A DNA stretch of 64,000 nucleotides from Sphingobacteriia bacterium 28-36-52 (lineage in GTDB: Bacteria; Bacteroidota; Bacteroidia; Chitinophagales; Chitinophagaceae): the NCBI GenBank assembly GCA_002281575.1, contig NCGN01000007.1, positions 1 to 64,000 on the forward strand. The letters run 5' to 3'. Both the position numbers and the translations under genes were made by a program. Below, piece after piece: positions 1 through 9,926 of this stretch; position 1 is the first letter of the stretch; each line of letters begins with the position of its first letter. A model generated the notes under the pieces. The model ran no database searches, had not been told where the DNA came from, and saw only the letters and a list, made by a program, of their open reading frames with translations.

Positions 1-48
1 CATGGCCGATGGTACTCGCATCTAGCTGGGAGAGTAGGTAGCTGCCAT
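1..48 (+). rRNA. rrf: 5S ribosomal RNA, 3' end (partial)
   Basis: The first bases match the 3' third of a bacterial 5S rRNA: a GGCCGATGGTACT segment (loop E / helix IV), then GGGAGAGTAGGTAGCTGCC, the usual 3' end that pairs with the missing 5' end. The gene is cut by the window edge, so only about 48 of roughly 110 nt are present. A perfect hairpin with a T-run follows 10 nt later, as expected at the end of an rrn operon. The 16S and 23S genes should therefore lie just upstream. The exact 3' end is uncertain by one or two bases. Confidence 0.88.
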
Positions 49-56
49 ATTTATTG

Positions 57-89
57 AACCTCGATCTTTATTGATCGAGGTTTTTTTTT
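57..89 (+). terminator. Intrinsic terminator of the rRNA operon
   Basis: An 8-bp perfect stem CCTCGATC / GATCGAGG (59-66 with 73-80) has a 6-nt loop and is followed by nine T residues. The stem extends by two A-T pairs. It directly follows the 5S rRNA end and precedes an independent gene. Confidence 0.92.
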
Positions 90-158
90 GCCCTTAACTA
101 TTTTGTTTGAATGATTAAACATTGATTAATCTAAATGGCTTAACTTGCCAATGGTTTT

Positions 159-1433
159 ATGACTAAACCAAAATCCAATATATTATTTCAAATTCTTTCA
201 TTAGGTAATCAGGACGATACTCCATTTAGAGTGGCGTATAAGAACTATATGTTCAACCTATTCCTTTTGTTGGCTACCCCTTTTGCCTTTTTGGTAATGT
301 GTATTAATTTCTATATTGGGGAGTATACACTTGCTTTATTTAATGTAGCACATCTTTTAATTTTTGTTGTTGGATATTATATTTCCTACACGCAAAAGTA
401 TTTAGACTATAGGCCACTCTTATTGTTTATTGGTGCGGTAATTGCTTCTTACACGGCATTTGTGTTTAAAAACGGGAATGAATATCGTTTTTTAATAATG
501 ATAATTGCAGCAGTGGTACTTTGTGAGAAGAATTGGCAATATATTTTCTTTGTTCTTTTTGTCTCACTTAGTTTTGTTGCTATTCGATTAGACGAAATGC
601 CGTTGAGTACCATGCAAGGGTTGACTATTTTTGAGAAAGTGATTAAATTACTTTTTCCACTTTCTTTCTTTTCCATTTGTCTCTATTATTTCAAAGAGAT
701 TTATTTTAAAAATCAATACAAGCTTGAAACTGCCTATGCGGAGTTAACAAAAAATAAAGAAGAACGTGATCGAATTTTAAATGTGGTTGCACATGATTTA
801 AGGAGTCCGTTAAGTGGCATTTCTGGAATAAGCAAAATGATGTTGGCCGATGATAATGTGGTGGAAGACAATAAAGAAATGTTTAGACTAATTGAGCAAA
901 GCGCTGAATCTACGCTGAGGTTGATTACAGATTTGATGCATACCAATATTAATTCTGCAGAGCAATACCAGTTTCAAGAAATTGAATTAAATAAATTGGT
1001 ACAGCAGATACTGCAAATACTTGTTTTTACCGCAAAGGAAAAGAATATAATCATTGAAGTTAATGTTACAAAGCAAAAAATTGTATTAAAAGCAGATAAG
1101 GATAAAATTGATAGGGTTATATCAAACCTAGTAACCAATGCAATTAAGTTTAGTAAACCTGCTTCTATAGTGCACGTTTCTTTACAATCGAATGATGGGT
1201 ATGCAGAAATAATTGTTAAAGACAATGGAATTGGTATACCTGAATATTTGCAGGGTAAAATTTTTGATTTGTTTACTACAGCAAAAAGAAAAGGTACGGC
1301 TGGTGAGAAAAGTTATGGATTAGGATTGGCAATTTGTAAAAAAATTGTGGAAGTACATGAAGGGTTTATTCATGTGGAAAGCAAAGAAGGGGTAGGATCT
1401 TCCTTTATTGTGAAGCTTCCACTTAAGGCCTAA
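159..1433 (+). CDS. Membrane-bound sensor histidine kinase
   Basis: This is a 424-residue two-component sensor kinase. Residues about 25-180 form roughly six hydrophobic membrane segments with no recognisable extracellular ligand domain. A short coiled linker leads to a HisKA domain with the phospho-acceptor in VVAHDLRSPLSG (His212). The HATPase_c domain follows, with the N box (SNLVTNAIKFS), G1 box (DNGIGIP) and G2 box (SYGLGLAICKKIV), so all catalytic elements are intact. No response regulator is adjacent, so the partner is unknown. Its 3' end overlaps the convergent acetyltransferase gene by 11 bp. The ligand cannot be inferred from sequence. Confidence 0.93.
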   Translation: MTKPKSNILFQILSLGNQDDTPFRVAYKNYMFNLFLLLATPFAFLVMCINFYIGEYTLALFNVAHLLIFVVGYYISYTQKYLDYRPLLLFIGAVIASYTAFVFKNGNEYRFLIMIIAAVVLCEKNWQYIFFVLFVSLSFVAIRLDEMPLSTMQGLTIFEKVIKLLFPLSFFSICLYYFKEIYFKNQYKLETAYAELTKNKEERDRILNVVAHDLRSPLSGISGISKMMLADDNVVEDNKEMFRLIEQSAESTLRLITDLMHTNINSAEQYQFQEIELNKLVQQILQILVFTAKEKNIIIEVNVTKQKIVLKADKDKIDRVISNLVTNAIKFSKPASIVHVSLQSNDGYAEIIVKDNGIGIPEYLQGKIFDLFTTAKRKGTAGEKSYGLGLAICKKIVEVHEGFIHVESKEGVGSSFIVKLPLKA

Positions 1434-1887
1434 CCATTTCAATATGCTCTATTCCATCTTCTAAATACATTTCCCCTTCTTCAATAAACCCAAATGAAGC
1501 ATAGAATTTAATTAGATAACATTGAGCCCCAATTCTAATAGGACCCGATCCAAACTGTTGGTGTATTACTTGTATGGCTTCAGCTATTAATTGCCTGCCT
1601 GCACCTGTTTTTCTGTAGGATGGAGCACTAACTACTCTTCCAATACTCATTTCTTTATAAGCTAAACCAGGGGGAAGCAATCTGCAATAGGCAACCAAAT
1701 CATTGTTCTTCCAAAATAGTAAATGCATGCTTTTTTGATCTTTATTATCTGCATCTTGGAATACACAATTTTGTTCTACTACAAACACTTCGTTCCTTAA
1801 TTGAATAATTGCATACAATTCAAATGGTGTGAGTAATTCAAAGGGTTTTAAAGAAAAATAAGATGTTGCCGTATTCATAGAGTTCAT
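1423..1887 (-). CDS. ElaA-family GNAT N-acetyltransferase
   Basis: A 154-residue single-domain GNAT protein of the ElaA type. The N-terminal part ([17 protein letters not shown]) and the segment [11 protein letters not shown] are typical of ElaA. The acetyl-CoA pyrophosphate loop is RKTGAGRQL, and the C-terminal [20 protein letters not shown] motif is also characteristic. It presumably transfers acetyl from acetyl-CoA to an unidentified amine in the cytoplasm. Translation could start at Met1 or Met4. It converges on the histidine kinase gene with an 11-bp overlap of coding ends. Confidence 0.9.
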   Translation of the reverse strand: MNSMNTATSYFSLKPFELLTPFELYAIIQLRNEVFVVEQNCVFQDADNKDQKSMHLLFWKNNDLVAYCRLLPPGLAYKEMSIGRVVSAPSYRKTGAGRQLIAEAIQVIHQQFGSGPIRIGAQCYLIKFYASFGFIEEGEMYLEDGIEHIEMVRP

Positions 1888-1953
1888 TTAACTGATTTGC
1901 AAATAATCCTGCATCTTTGCAATGCTGTAAAAATAAGCATACCAGCGATAAAC

Positions 1954-3426
1954 ATGTCAAAAAGAGTTGCAATCATAGGTGCCGGCCCAGCAGGATTAAC
2001 TGCAGCCTATTTGTTGGGGAAAGAAAAACAACAAGTAGTAGTGTTTGAAAAAGACGCTACTTATGTGGGCGGAATATCTAGAACAGAAAGTTATAAAGGA
2101 TACCATTTTGATATTGGTGGACATCGGTTCTTTTCTAAATCTAAGGAAGTAGAAGATTTTTGGACTGAAATCTTAGGTGATGAAATGCTTGAAAGGCCAA
2201 GGAGTTCTAGAATATATTACAATAAAAAGTTTTTTTCTTACCCCTTGGTTGCAATGGAAGCCTTAAAGAAATTAGGTATTATAGAAAGTGCGCTTTGTGT
2301 GTTGAGTTATTTAAAAGCTAAAATATTCCCTGTTAAAAATCCAACTAATTTTGAGGATTGGGTGGTTAATCAATTTGGTCAAAGACTCTTCAATATTTTT
2401 TTCAGAACCTACACAGAAAAAGTATGGGGTATTCCTTGTAAAGAAATTTCTGCTGATTGGGCTGCACAAAGAATTAAAGGCCTTTCATTAAGTAGTGCTA
2501 TTTGGAATGCACTTTTTAAATCGAAACCTTCTAAGAAAGGTGACTTAATAAAAACCTTGATTGACTCTTTTAGATATCCAAAGCAAGGACCTGGTTTAAT
2601 GTGGGAACGTTGTACGGAGAAATGTAAAGCAATGGGCGTACAAGTTGAAATGAATTGTGGTGTTCAAGACATTGCTACAGCGGATGGCAAATGGACAGTT
2701 CATACTAATGATGGCAGAACCTTTACTGATTTTGATTATGTGCTTTCCTCAGCTCCAATGCGTGAATTGATTCAAGCGGTTAGTCCGGCCTTTCCAACTA
2801 AAGCCTTTGAAGGTGCAGCAAATTTAGGATACAGAGACTTTTTAACTGTGGTCTTAATTTGTAAAGACGAAGATGCATTTAATGACAATTGGATTTATAT
2901 TCACGACCCAAGTGTGAAAGTAGGACGTATTCAAAACTTTAAATCTTGGAGTCCTTACATGGTTCCAGATCCTGAAATGGCTTGTTATGGCTTAGAGTAT
3001 TTTTGTTTTGAAGGAGATGGATTGTGGACCAGTTCCGATTATGATTTAATTGAATTGGCTAAAAAAGAGATTGCACAAATTGGATTAACCCAACCAACTG
3101 CTGTGGTAGATGGTTATGTGGTAAGGCAACCCAAAGCCTACCCCGTTTATGATCATATGTATAAGGAAAGAGTGAATGATGTTCGCGAAGCTTTAAAACA
3201 GTATCCTGGACTTTATTTAGTAGGTAGAAATGGAATGCATAAATACAATAACCAAGATCATAGTATGATGACTGCAATGCTGGCTGCTAAAAATATAGTA
3301 GCAGGTAAAGAAGTTTATGATTTATGGGATGTAAATGAAGATGCGGAATACCATGAAGGCGGAGAAAGAGGAGCAGAAGTAGAGAAAGTTGCAGAACGCC
3401 TTATTCCACAAAAACTCAATCCTTAG
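1954..3426 (+). CDS. FAD-dependent NAD(P)/amine-oxidase-type oxidoreductase (UDP-galactopyranose mutase-like)
   Basis: A 490-residue flavoprotein. The N-terminal Rossmann FAD-binding motif [15 protein letters not shown] lies within the first 20 residues, and the C-terminal FAD-contact segment ([19 protein letters not shown]) is near residue 430. The overall pattern resembles the protoporphyrinogen-oxidase / UDP-galactopyranose-mutase group (COG1232) used in surface glycan synthesis; the substrate is not determinable. The start at 1954 (MSKRVAIIG) puts the Rossmann strand at the N terminus. An upstream in-frame ATG at 1897 would add 19 residues not expected in the family and precedes a CATCTTTG promoter-like element. 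The stop overlaps that of convergent rarA by 4 bp. Confidence 0.88.
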   Translation: MSKRVAIIGAGPAGLTAAYLLGKEKQQVVVFEKDATYVGGISRTESYKGYHFDIGGHRFFSKSKEVEDFWTEILGDEMLERPRSSRIYYNKKFFSYPLVAMEALKKLGIIESALCVLSYLKAKIFPVKNPTNFEDWVVNQFGQRLFNIFFRTYTEKVWGIPCKEISADWAAQRIKGLSLSSAIWNALFKSKPSKKGDLIKTLIDSFRYPKQGPGLMWERCTEKCKAMGVQVEMNCGVQDIATADGKWTVHTNDGRTFTDFDYVLSSAPMRELIQAVSPAFPTKAFEGAANLGYRDFLTVVLICKDEDAFNDNWIYIHDPSVKVGRIQNFKSWSPYMVPDPEMACYGLEYFCFEGDGLWTSSDYDLIELAKKEIAQIGLTQPTAVVDGYVVRQPKAYPVYDHMYKERVNDVREALKQYPGLYLVGRNGMHKYNNQDHSMMTAMLAAKNIVAGKEVYDLWDVNEDAEYHEGGERGAEVEKVAERLIPQKLNP

Positions 3427-4685
3427 TACCCATATTTGCCTTTCCAACGTTCCTTCAAAAATTTCTTTATTTCATTTTCTCTGGCGTTATTTCCAGGAAC
3501 ATAAAAGGTCGTGTTTTTTAATTGATCTGGCAAGTATTCTTGTTCAATGAAATTATTTTCTCCTAAATGTGAGTACTGATAATTTTTACCGTAGTCCATT
3601 TGCTTCATCAATTTAGTAGGTGCATTTCTCAAATGTAGCGGCACCGATAAATCACCGTGTTGTGAAACAGCTTGCTGGGCTTTAGCAATTGCTTCGTAAG
3701 ACGCATTACTTTTTGGAGAAGAAGCTAAATAAGTAGCGCATTGCGAAAGTATTATTCTGCTTTCAGGATAACCAATTTTTGAAACGGCATCAAAAGTTCC
3801 ATTCGCTAATAGTAATGCGTTGGGGTTGGCATTACCAATATCTTCACTTGCGAAGATGAGCATTCTTCTTGCAATAAATTTTACATCTTCACCTCCTTCA
3901 ATCATTCGGGCCAACCAATAAACGGCACCATTGGGATCAGAGCCTCTCATACTTTTGATAAATGCAGAAACAATATCATAATGTTGCTCACCAGATTTAT
4001 CGTACAAAGCAATTTTTTGTTGAGCCACTTTTAAAACAATATCATCGGTTATTATAGTAGCACCAGTTTGAACAACAAGATCCAAAAGATTTAATAATTT
4101 TCTACCATCTCCACCGCTTAGGTTGATTAAAGCCTCCGTTTCTGCTAACTGAATATTTTTTAGTTGCAGCAGCTCATCTCTATTAATGGCGTCTTGCATT
4201 AATTGAATTAATTGCTGCTTTTCTAAAGCTTTTAGAACATAAACCTGACACCTGCTCAACAACGCAGCATTCACTTCAAAAGAAGGATTCTCAGTGGTAG
4301 CACCAATTAGTCTGATAATGCCTTTTTCTACTGCACCTAATAATGCATCTTGTTGGCTTTTATTAAAACGATGTATTTCATCAATAAATAATACTGCTCC
4401 AGATAGATGTTTGGCTTGTTCTATCACTTCTCTCACTTCTTTAACACCACTACTGATGGCAGAGAGTTGAAAATAAGGCACTTGAAGGGTTTGTGTTATC
4501 ACATTCGCCAACGTGGTTTTGCCTACACCAGGAGGCCCCCATAAGATCATAGAAGGCACAACGCCTTTTTCTAAAGCTGTTCTTAAAATACTTCCTTGGC
4601 CAGTAATATGTTCTTGACCCAATACCTCATCTAAATTAGTCGGGCGCATTCTTTCCGCCAAAGGGGTATGGGCATTATTGGTCAT
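3423..4685 (-). CDS. rarA: Replication-associated recombination protein A (RarA/MgsA AAA+ ATPase)
   Basis: A 420-residue clamp-loader-like AAA+ ATPase that acts at stalled replication forks. Walker [10 protein letters not shown] is at residues 50-58 and Walker [10 protein letters not shown] at about 99-107. Sensor 1 is GATTENPSF and the arginine finger is SRCQVYVL. The C-terminal half carries the MgsA tetramerisation region ([22 protein letters not shown] and the YPDQLKN-type tail). Length and all motifs fit the family. The next gene in this direction upstream is an MFS transporter, 9 bp away, so the two may be co-transcribed. Confidence 0.97.
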   Translation of the reverse strand: MTNNAHTPLAERMRPTNLDEVLGQEHITGQGSILRTALEKGVVPSMILWGPPGVGKTTLANVITQTLQVPYFQLSAISSGVKEVREVIEQAKHLSGAVLFIDEIHRFNKSQQDALLGAVEKGIIRLIGATTENPSFEVNAALLSRCQVYVLKALEKQQLIQLMQDAINRDELLQLKNIQLAETEALINLSGGDGRKLLNLLDLVVQTGATIITDDIVLKVAQQKIALYDKSGEQHYDIVSAFIKSMRGSDPNGAVYWLARMIEGGEDVKFIARRMLIFASEDIGNANPNALLLANGTFDAVSKIGYPESRIILSQCATYLASSPKSNASYEAIAKAQQAVSQHGDLSVPLHLRNAPTKLMKQMDYGKNYQYSHLGENNFIEQEYLPDQLKNTTFYVPGNNARENEIKKFLKERWKGKYGY

Positions 4686-4694
4686 TGAGTAAAT

Positions 4695-5840
4695 TTAATT
4701 TTTAAATTTAGTGATTCCCGCAAGAATAGTGGTACCAAATCCAAGTAAAGCAATAATCCCGAAAGACCATTGTAATCCAAATGCTTCTGCAATAAATCCA
4801 ATTAATGGAGGACCAATAAAAAATCCAAAAAATCCTATACTTGAAACGGCTGCCAAAGCCATGCCAGCACTCATTTTATCTGATTTGCCTGCTTGACTAT
4901 ATACAATTGGTACTACAGAGGAAACCCCAAAACCAACCAATAAAAAACCAATGGTAGCAAAAACAATGGTAGGAAAAAATACTGCAATTAATAAACCAAT
5001 TGCAATAAGAATTCCACTGCCTTGCAGAATTTCTTTTCTGCCAAAACGCAATACCAATCCATCGCCTAAAAATCTACCCAATGCCATAGTACCCATAAAT
5101 GAAGCGTAACCTAGCGTTATCAAACCTGGAGGTGCAGCAACAATTTTTTGGAAATAAATTCCACTCCAGTCGAACATGGTTCCTTCTGCCGCCATGCAAC
5201 AAAACGAAATCAATCCTAATTTTAATAATACCATATCGGGTTTTACAAATAAGGGCTGATTACCAATAACAGCATCTTTGGGCATTCTACCAAACTTCAT
5301 AATTACAGCAAGCAACAACATTACAGCTGCAATTACAAGAAAATGCTTTAGTGGATTAAAGCCCAAAGAAATCATTAGCGTTCCTACAGCTGCGCCAGTA
5401 AAACCGGCCATGCTCCATATACCATGGAAAGAAGCCATAATCGATTTTCCATATAAATCTTCTACTGCAACAGCTTGTGTGTTTACAGAGATATTCATCA
5501 TATTACCCAATAATCCAAAGCAGAACAATAAAGTAGTTAATACAAATATAGAAGAAGCAGCACCTAATGATAAAAGCAATAAAGGGTAAATAATTGCAGC
5601 AATTAGCATCACTGTTCTACTGCCTAATTTTGATACTAGCCAACCCGAAATAGGTAAACTTACCATTGAACCTGCAGGTAATGCAAATAAAATACCTCCC
5701 AATTCTGCATCATTTAATTCTAGTTTTATTTTAATATCTGGTATACGACTTGCCCAACTGGCAAAAGTAATTCCAGCTATAAAAAAGTAACTCCCAATAG
5801 ACCAACGATGGGTTCTTCGAGAAAGGGTGTTTACGTTCAT
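4695..5840 (-). CDS. Major facilitator superfamily transporter (YbjJ-like)
   Basis: A 381-residue polytopic membrane protein with about 12 hydrophobic helices in two six-helix halves. The loop between helices 2 and 3 (GWLVSKLGSR) is an MFS motif A variant, repeated in the second half as GDGLVLRFGRK. The opening FASWASRIPDIKIKL segment resembles the YbjJ / fucose-permease-like group. The substrate is unknown; sugars or drugs are both possible. It ends 9 bp before rarA and is divergent from aspS across about 110 bp. Confidence 0.88.
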   Translation of the reverse strand: MNVNTLSRRTHRWSIGSYFFIAGITFASWASRIPDIKIKLELNDAELGGILFALPAGSMVSLPISGWLVSKLGSRTVMLIAAIIYPLLLLSLGAASSIFVLTTLLFCFGLLGNMMNISVNTQAVAVEDLYGKSIMASFHGIWSMAGFTGAAVGTLMISLGFNPLKHFLVIAAVMLLLAVIMKFGRMPKDAVIGNQPLFVKPDMVLLKLGLISFCCMAAEGTMFDWSGIYFQKIVAAPPGLITLGYASFMGTMALGRFLGDGLVLRFGRKEILQGSGILIAIGLLIAVFFPTIVFATIGFLLVGFGVSSVVPIVYSQAGKSDKMSAGMALAAVSSIGFFGFFIGPPLIGFIAEAFGLQWSFGIIALLGFGTTILAGITKFKN

Positions 5841-5894
5841 ATCTATAATTCAAGGGCAAAAATACCGCAATAAGACAACTTGGCCCATTTAGGT

Positions 5895-5902
5895 TATATT
5901 TG
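5895..5902 (+). promoter_or_regulatory. -7 promoter element of aspS
   Basis: TATATTTG matches the Bacteroidota primary-sigma -7 consensus TAnnTTTG, 47 bp before the chosen aspS start. No well-spaced -33 TTG is obvious. It lies between the MFS gene and aspS, downstream of which only one conserved start remains. Confidence 0.55.
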
Positions 5903-5949
5903 CGCTCTTAAATGGCTATTTGGCCTGTTGTATAAATTATTTTTTGCGT

Positions 5950-7776
5950 ATGTATCGTACTAATACCTGTGGAGAATTAAGGTTAGCAAATGCGGGTCAA
6001 GAAACAACTTTGGCTGGCTGGGTTCAAACTGTTAGAAAGTTTGGCGCTATTACTTTTGTGGATTTGAGAGACCGTTATGGAATCACTCAATTGTTGTTTG
6101 GAGAATCGTTAACTGCTATGCTAGATGAGCAGCCTTTAGGTCGTGAATATGTTTTGCAAGTAAAAGGAAATGTACAAGAAAGAAGCAGTAAGAATGCCAA
6201 TATTTCCACAGGCGAAATTGAAATAGCTGTAACTGAATTTAAGGTATTAAACAAATCAGCTGTGCCTCCATTTACCATTCAAGATGATACAGATGGTGGA
6301 GATGATTTAAGAATGAAATATCGCTTTTTAGACTTAAGAAGAAATGCGGTAAAGAAGAACTTGGAATTGCGTTATGCAGTAAATAGATCAGCTCGAAATT
6401 ATTTGCATGAAAATAGTTTCATGGATATTGAAACACCTTTTCTAATTAAATCTACTCCAGAAGGCGCTAGAGATTTTGTAGTGCCTTCTAGAATGAATCC
6501 AGGTCAATTTTATGCATTGCCACAAAGTCCACAAACTTTCAAGCAATTGTTGATGGTAAGTGGGTATGATCGTTACTATCAAATCGTAAAATGTTTCAGA
6601 GACGAAGACTTACGTGCAGATCGTCAACCAGAATTTACGCAGATAGATTGTGAAATGGCTTTTGTAGAACAAGAAGATATTCTACAAATGTTTGAAGGAT
6701 TGGTGAAGCGTATTTTTAAAGACGTAAAGAATATCGACTATACTGAGAAAGTTGAAAGAATGTCTTGGGAAGATGCCATGTGGCAATATGGAAATGACAA
6801 GCCAGATATTCGTTTTGGCATGAAGCTCTCTAACTTGAAATCTGCCTTTTTAAAAGGTGGCCAAATTGAAGCTACAGGAGATTTGATTAATGGTGCTGGT
6901 TTTGGAGTGTTTGATAATGCGGAAACAGTATTGGCTATTGCCGTATCTGGTTGTTCCGAATACACACGCAAACAAACCGATGAATTAACTGAATGGGTTA
7001 AACGTCCTCAGATTGGTATGCAGGGGATGGTATATATTAAGTGCAACGCTGATGGAACCTACAAGAGTAGTGTAGATAAGTTTTATTCAGAAGAAAAATT
7101 GAAAGCCATTGCAGATTCGGCAGGAGCACAAGCCGGAGATTTGGTGCTGATTTTGGCAGGTCGTGAAGAAAGAACCCGTAAAGCAACCAGTGAACTTAGA
7201 TTAGAAATGGGTAAGCGTTTGGGCATGCGCAAAGACGATGAATTCAAACTGTTGTGGGTGATGGATTTCCCATTATTTGAATATGCAGAAGAAGAAAATC
7301 GTTGGGTAGCCAGACACCATCCGTTCACTTCACCTAAGCCCGATCATATTGAAGTGATGATCAACAATAATCCAGTGATTGAAAATGCAGATAAATATTT
7401 AGAACATCCTTATTCCAATATCAAAGCCAATGCCTATGATATGGTGTTAAACGGTAATGAAATAGGAGGAGGGTCAATCAGAATTTATCAGCGTCCATTA
7501 CAAGAGAAAATGTTTGCAGCTTTAGGTATGACCGAAGAAGAAGCACAACATAAATTCGGATTTTTATTAGGTGCTTTTGAATATGGAGCTCCACCACATG
7601 GAGGTATCGCATTTGGATTTGATAGACTTTGTTCTATTTTAGGCGGCAGTGAAAGTATTAGAGACTTCATTGCATTCCCTAAAAACAATAGTGGGAGAGA
7701 TGTGATGCTAGATGCGCCAAGTACTATTGATGATAAGCAATTTGATGAGTTACAGATTAAATTGAATTTAAAATAA
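5950..7776 (+). CDS. aspS: Aspartate--tRNA ligase
   Basis: A 608-residue class IIb synthetase that charges tRNA-Asp. An N-terminal OB-fold anticodon domain ([20 protein letters not shown]) is followed by the class II core. Motif 2 is [19 protein letters not shown] near residues 215-233 and motif 3 is [14 protein letters not shown] near the end. The insertion between motifs 2 and 3 (about 280-410) is the bacterial GAD domain. The ATG at 5950 ([10 protein letters not shown]) is preferred over an in-frame TTG at 5920 because it fits family N termini. It converges on the PadR gene at a shared hairpin terminator. Confidence 0.97.
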   Translation: MYRTNTCGELRLANAGQETTLAGWVQTVRKFGAITFVDLRDRYGITQLLFGESLTAMLDEQPLGREYVLQVKGNVQERSSKNANISTGEIEIAVTEFKVLNKSAVPPFTIQDDTDGGDDLRMKYRFLDLRRNAVKKNLELRYAVNRSARNYLHENSFMDIETPFLIKSTPEGARDFVVPSRMNPGQFYALPQSPQTFKQLLMVSGYDRYYQIVKCFRDEDLRADRQPEFTQIDCEMAFVEQEDILQMFEGLVKRIFKDVKNIDYTEKVERMSWEDAMWQYGNDKPDIRFGMKLSNLKSAFLKGGQIEATGDLINGAGFGVFDNAETVLAIAVSGCSEYTRKQTDELTEWVKRPQIGMQGMVYIKCNADGTYKSSVDKFYSEEKLKAIADSAGAQAGDLVLILAGREERTRKATSELRLEMGKRLGMRKDDEFKLLWVMDFPLFEYAEEENRWVARHHPFTSPKPDHIEVMINNNPVIENADKYLEHPYSNIKANAYDMVLNGNEIGGGSIRIYQRPLQEKMFAALGMTEEEAQHKFGFLLGAFEYGAPPHGGIAFGFDRLCSILGGSESIRDFIAFPKNNSGRDVMLDAPSTIDDKQFDELQIKLNLK

Positions 7777-7796
7777 ATTCAATTTCTAACAATCGT

Positions 7797-7833
7797 AAAG
7801 AAGCCGCTTCAATTATTAAGCAGCTTCTTTACT
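7797..7833. terminator. Bidirectional terminator between aspS and padR-like gene
   Basis: A 13-bp stem with one mismatch (AAAGAAGCCGCTT, 7797-7809, with AAGCAGCTTCTTT, 7818-7830) lies between the two convergent stop codons. It is T-rich on the 3' side in both orientations. Confidence 0.75.
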
Positions 7834-7845
7834 AAATAAATGTCT

Positions 7846-8541
7846 TTATGCAAATGCTTTAGGGTATTGTTCTATGGCGCTTTTGTATAACTCTTTTATG
7901 AAATCTCTATGTGCTAATATTGAAATAAAAATGATTAGCATAAACAGCGAAATAAGCGCATAGGAGAGAAAGTGCATACTTTTTACTTCAGCATAATCAA
8001 AAATACTGCTACTGAAAAAAATCTGTACAAAGAAGCCTGAATGAATAATTCCACTTAATCGTTCACTCGTAACAATCATTGCTTTTTTTTGGCTTTTAAA
8101 AAGTTTATTTGTTTGGATTGAATGAACAATTTCAAAAACAAATATGGCTAGGCCTAATGCAAACAAGAATATCCCTTGATAATAATCCTGAGTCAAAAAT
8201 TTACCCACAAGTAACACAGCAGCATAAAAGCAAAGTGTCAGTGCAATTTTTGGGACAGTGAAATAAGAAAAAAATAATCTCCATTTTTGTTTTCTTGCTT
8301 TAGTTAAGCTATAATATTTTCGCATTCTGTTGCCATTCATTTCTGTTACTGCTTCTACAATGCCTTGTTCTTCTAATTTATGCAAGAGCGGATAGAGTGC
8401 CCCTTCTGTGATATTTAATTCGCCTTTAGTAATGTCTTTCACCATTTGGGTCATCTGGTAACCATACATTCTGCCATTGTCCTTTAGAAGCCTTAACAAG
8501 ATAGGTTCTAGGCAACCTTTGTATAGAGAAGATTTTTTCAT
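7846..8541 (-). CDS. PadR-family regulator with C-terminal membrane domain
   Basis: A 231-residue protein. Residues about 8-85 are a PadR winged helix (YGYQMTQMVKDI, NITEGALYPLLHKLEEQGIV, RKYYSLT). The rest is not the usual coiled-coil dimerisation helix. It contains about four hydrophobic segments (ALTLCFYAAVLLVGKFL, GIFLFALGLAIFVFEIV, FFVQIFFSSSIF, ALISLFMLIIFISILA), so the DNA-binding domain is probably membrane-tethered. It is divergent from a small membrane protein with only about 60 bp between start codons. PadR proteins commonly control such a neighbour, so it is the likely target. The ligand is unknown. Confidence 0.87.
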   Translation of the reverse strand: MKKSSLYKGCLEPILLRLLKDNGRMYGYQMTQMVKDITKGELNITEGALYPLLHKLEEQGIVEAVTEMNGNRMRKYYSLTKARKQKWRLFFSYFTVPKIALTLCFYAAVLLVGKFLTQDYYQGIFLFALGLAIFVFEIVHSIQTNKLFKSQKKAMIVTSERLSGIIHSGFFVQIFFSSSIFDYAEVKSMHFLSYALISLFMLIIFISILAHRDFIKELYKSAIEQYPKAFA

Positions 8542-8603
8542 ATCACTTAAATAAACCCCTATTGATTATTCTTTACCTTTACCCTTATTTACTAAACATA
8601 TTT

Positions 8604-9116
8604 ATGAAACAACTGACCATTTACAGAATTCTCTCTTTTATTTTGGTTCCTATTGCATTAATTATTGGATTTTTAGATCTATTTGTATTGGTTATGGGTT
8701 TGTCTGGTAATCCTGCTATGTTGTTTATTGCTTTTGTTATGGCTTGCCTGGTTATTTATGCATTTGCATCCCTTAGATTTTTACTGCACGGTATTGGTAA
8801 TCAGCGTCATTGTAAACCTTCCTTAAGAGATTGGATTAAGGTAAATGCTTATGGCACTTTGTTTATTGCCGGTATGTTCTTTTTAAATTCAACTGGTGTA
8901 TTCTTTCTTGGAGACATACAATTGCAGCAAATGTTATCAGACGTGATGGAGCAGCAGCCTGAATTGGCGGGAAAGATTTCTATGGAAACAATGGTGAACA
9001 TGTTTAAGGTAGTTGCAGTGATTATGTTTATTATTAGTGTAACCGCAATCATTCATGTTCAAATAGGTTTTAGACTGTTGCGTCAATATTCCTATTTGTT
9101 CAGGAGTTTAGAATAA
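8604..9116 (+). CDS. Four-helix integral membrane protein, unknown function
   Basis: A 170-residue protein, mostly hydrophobic, with about four transmembrane helices near residues 8-30, 36-60, 77-100 and 130-155. The polar stretch between helices 3 and 4 (LSDVMEQQPELAGKISMETM) would face one side of the membrane. The family is not recognised. The ATG at 8604 (MKQLTIYRIL) is preferred to an in-frame upstream start at 8562. It is divergent from the membrane-tethered PadR gene, suggesting that the pair forms a small regulatory unit. Confidence 0.8.
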   Translation: MKQLTIYRILSFILVPIALIIGFLDLFVLVMGLSGNPAMLFIAFVMACLVIYAFASLRFLLHGIGNQRHCKPSLRDWIKVNAYGTLFIAGMFFLNSTGVFFLGDIQLQQMLSDVMEQQPELAGKISMETMVNMFKVVAVIMFIISVTAIIHVQIGFRLLRQYSYLFRSLE

Positions 9117-9133
9117 GGCATATTTATACCTTG

Positions 9134-9164
9134 TTTGTTGTTTCGTTGCTATTTCCTACTTTTG
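9134..9164 (+). promoter_or_regulatory. efp promoter (TTTG-N19-TACTTTTG)
   Basis: A -33 TTTG at 9134-9137 and a -7 TACTTTTG at 9157-9164 are separated by 19 nt, the Bacteroidota primary-sigma spacing. The start codon of efp lies 39 bp further on. Confidence 0.7.
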
Positions 9165-9203
9165 CAGCCGTCTTAACCAGACTTTATATTTAAAAAATTA
9201 TTT

Positions 9204-9770
9204 ATGGCAACTACTTCCGACATCAGCCGTGGCATGATTCTAAAATTAGACGGCAATCTATACTCTGTAGTAGAGTTTGGCGAAAATAAAACTGCAAGAG
9301 CTGCAGCAAAAGTTTGGGCTAAATTGAAAGGTGTAGACAATAAGCGCTCCATCGAAAAAACTTGGAACAGTGGTGAAAACATTTACCCTGTTAGAGTAGA
9401 AAAAAAGGCATTTCAGTACCTATACAAGGATGAAACTGGTTATAACTTAATGAATAACGAAACCTTTGAACAAATTGCTTTAGCAGAGGAAATGATTGAT
9501 GCGCCTCAGTTTTTAATGGATGGTTCAGAAGTATTTGTTTTTATTAATACGGAAACCGAATTGCCAATTGGAGCTGAGTTGCCTGAAAAAATAGTCGTAA
9601 GAGTCACTTATTGCGAGCCAGGCCTTAAAGGCGATACCGCTACTAGAGCTTTAAAAGCAGCAACTATAGAAACTGGTGCTACAGTAATGGTGCCTTTGTT
9701 TGTTGACCAAGACGAATTGATACGCGTAAATACCAAGTCGGGTGATTACGTAGAACGCGTTAAAGAATAA
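9204..9770 (+). CDS. efp: Translation elongation factor P (Arg32 variant)
   Basis: A 188-residue EF-P with the KOW-like N-terminal domain, central OB domain and C-terminal OB domain (VTYCEPGLKGDTATRALKAAT, then GDYVERVK). EF-P relieves ribosome stalling at polyproline. The tip of the domain I loop reads ENKTARAAAKVWAKLK, which places Arg32 (codon 9297-9299) where recalled Bacteroidota EF-Ps have a lysine in PGKG. This resembles the Arg32 loop of EarP-rhamnosylated EF-Ps from Pseudomonas (NKSGRNAA), although the rest of the protein is Bacteroidota-like. No modification enzyme gene is nearby. Two hairpins follow the gene. Confidence 0.96.
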   Translation: MATTSDISRGMILKLDGNLYSVVEFGENKTARAAAKVWAKLKGVDNKRSIEKTWNSGENIYPVRVEKKAFQYLYKDETGYNLMNNETFEQIALAEEMIDAPQFLMDGSEVFVFINTETELPIGAELPEKIVVRVTYCEPGLKGDTATRALKAATIETGATVMVPLFVDQDELIRVNTKSGDYVERVKE

Positions 9771-9776
9771 CTTCTA

Positions 9777-9830
9777 CCGGGTAATCCCGGAATACAATGA
9801 CCTGATTCCATTCGTTTCAGGTCATTTTGC
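9777..9830 (+). terminator. Tandem hairpins after efp
   Basis: A short CCGGG/CCCGG hairpin (9777-9790) is followed by a perfect 10-bp stem AATGACCTGA / TCAGGTCATT (9796-9805 with 9817-9826), then TTTTG. The T-run is short, so termination may be partial before accB. Confidence 0.6.
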
Positions 9831-9926
9831 TTATAACGAGAAAATACCTATTTTTTAGTAAAAAAAGGCTATTTTGCCCCACAATTCAGCAAAAACTAAC
9901 TGATTTTACCCCTAAAACTGCCATTT

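Noticed and set aside
5920..5949. TTG start giving aspS ten extra residues
   Set aside because: The added residues are hydrophobic and Cys-rich, unlike aspartyl-tRNA synthetases, and an ATG with the conserved N terminus follows.
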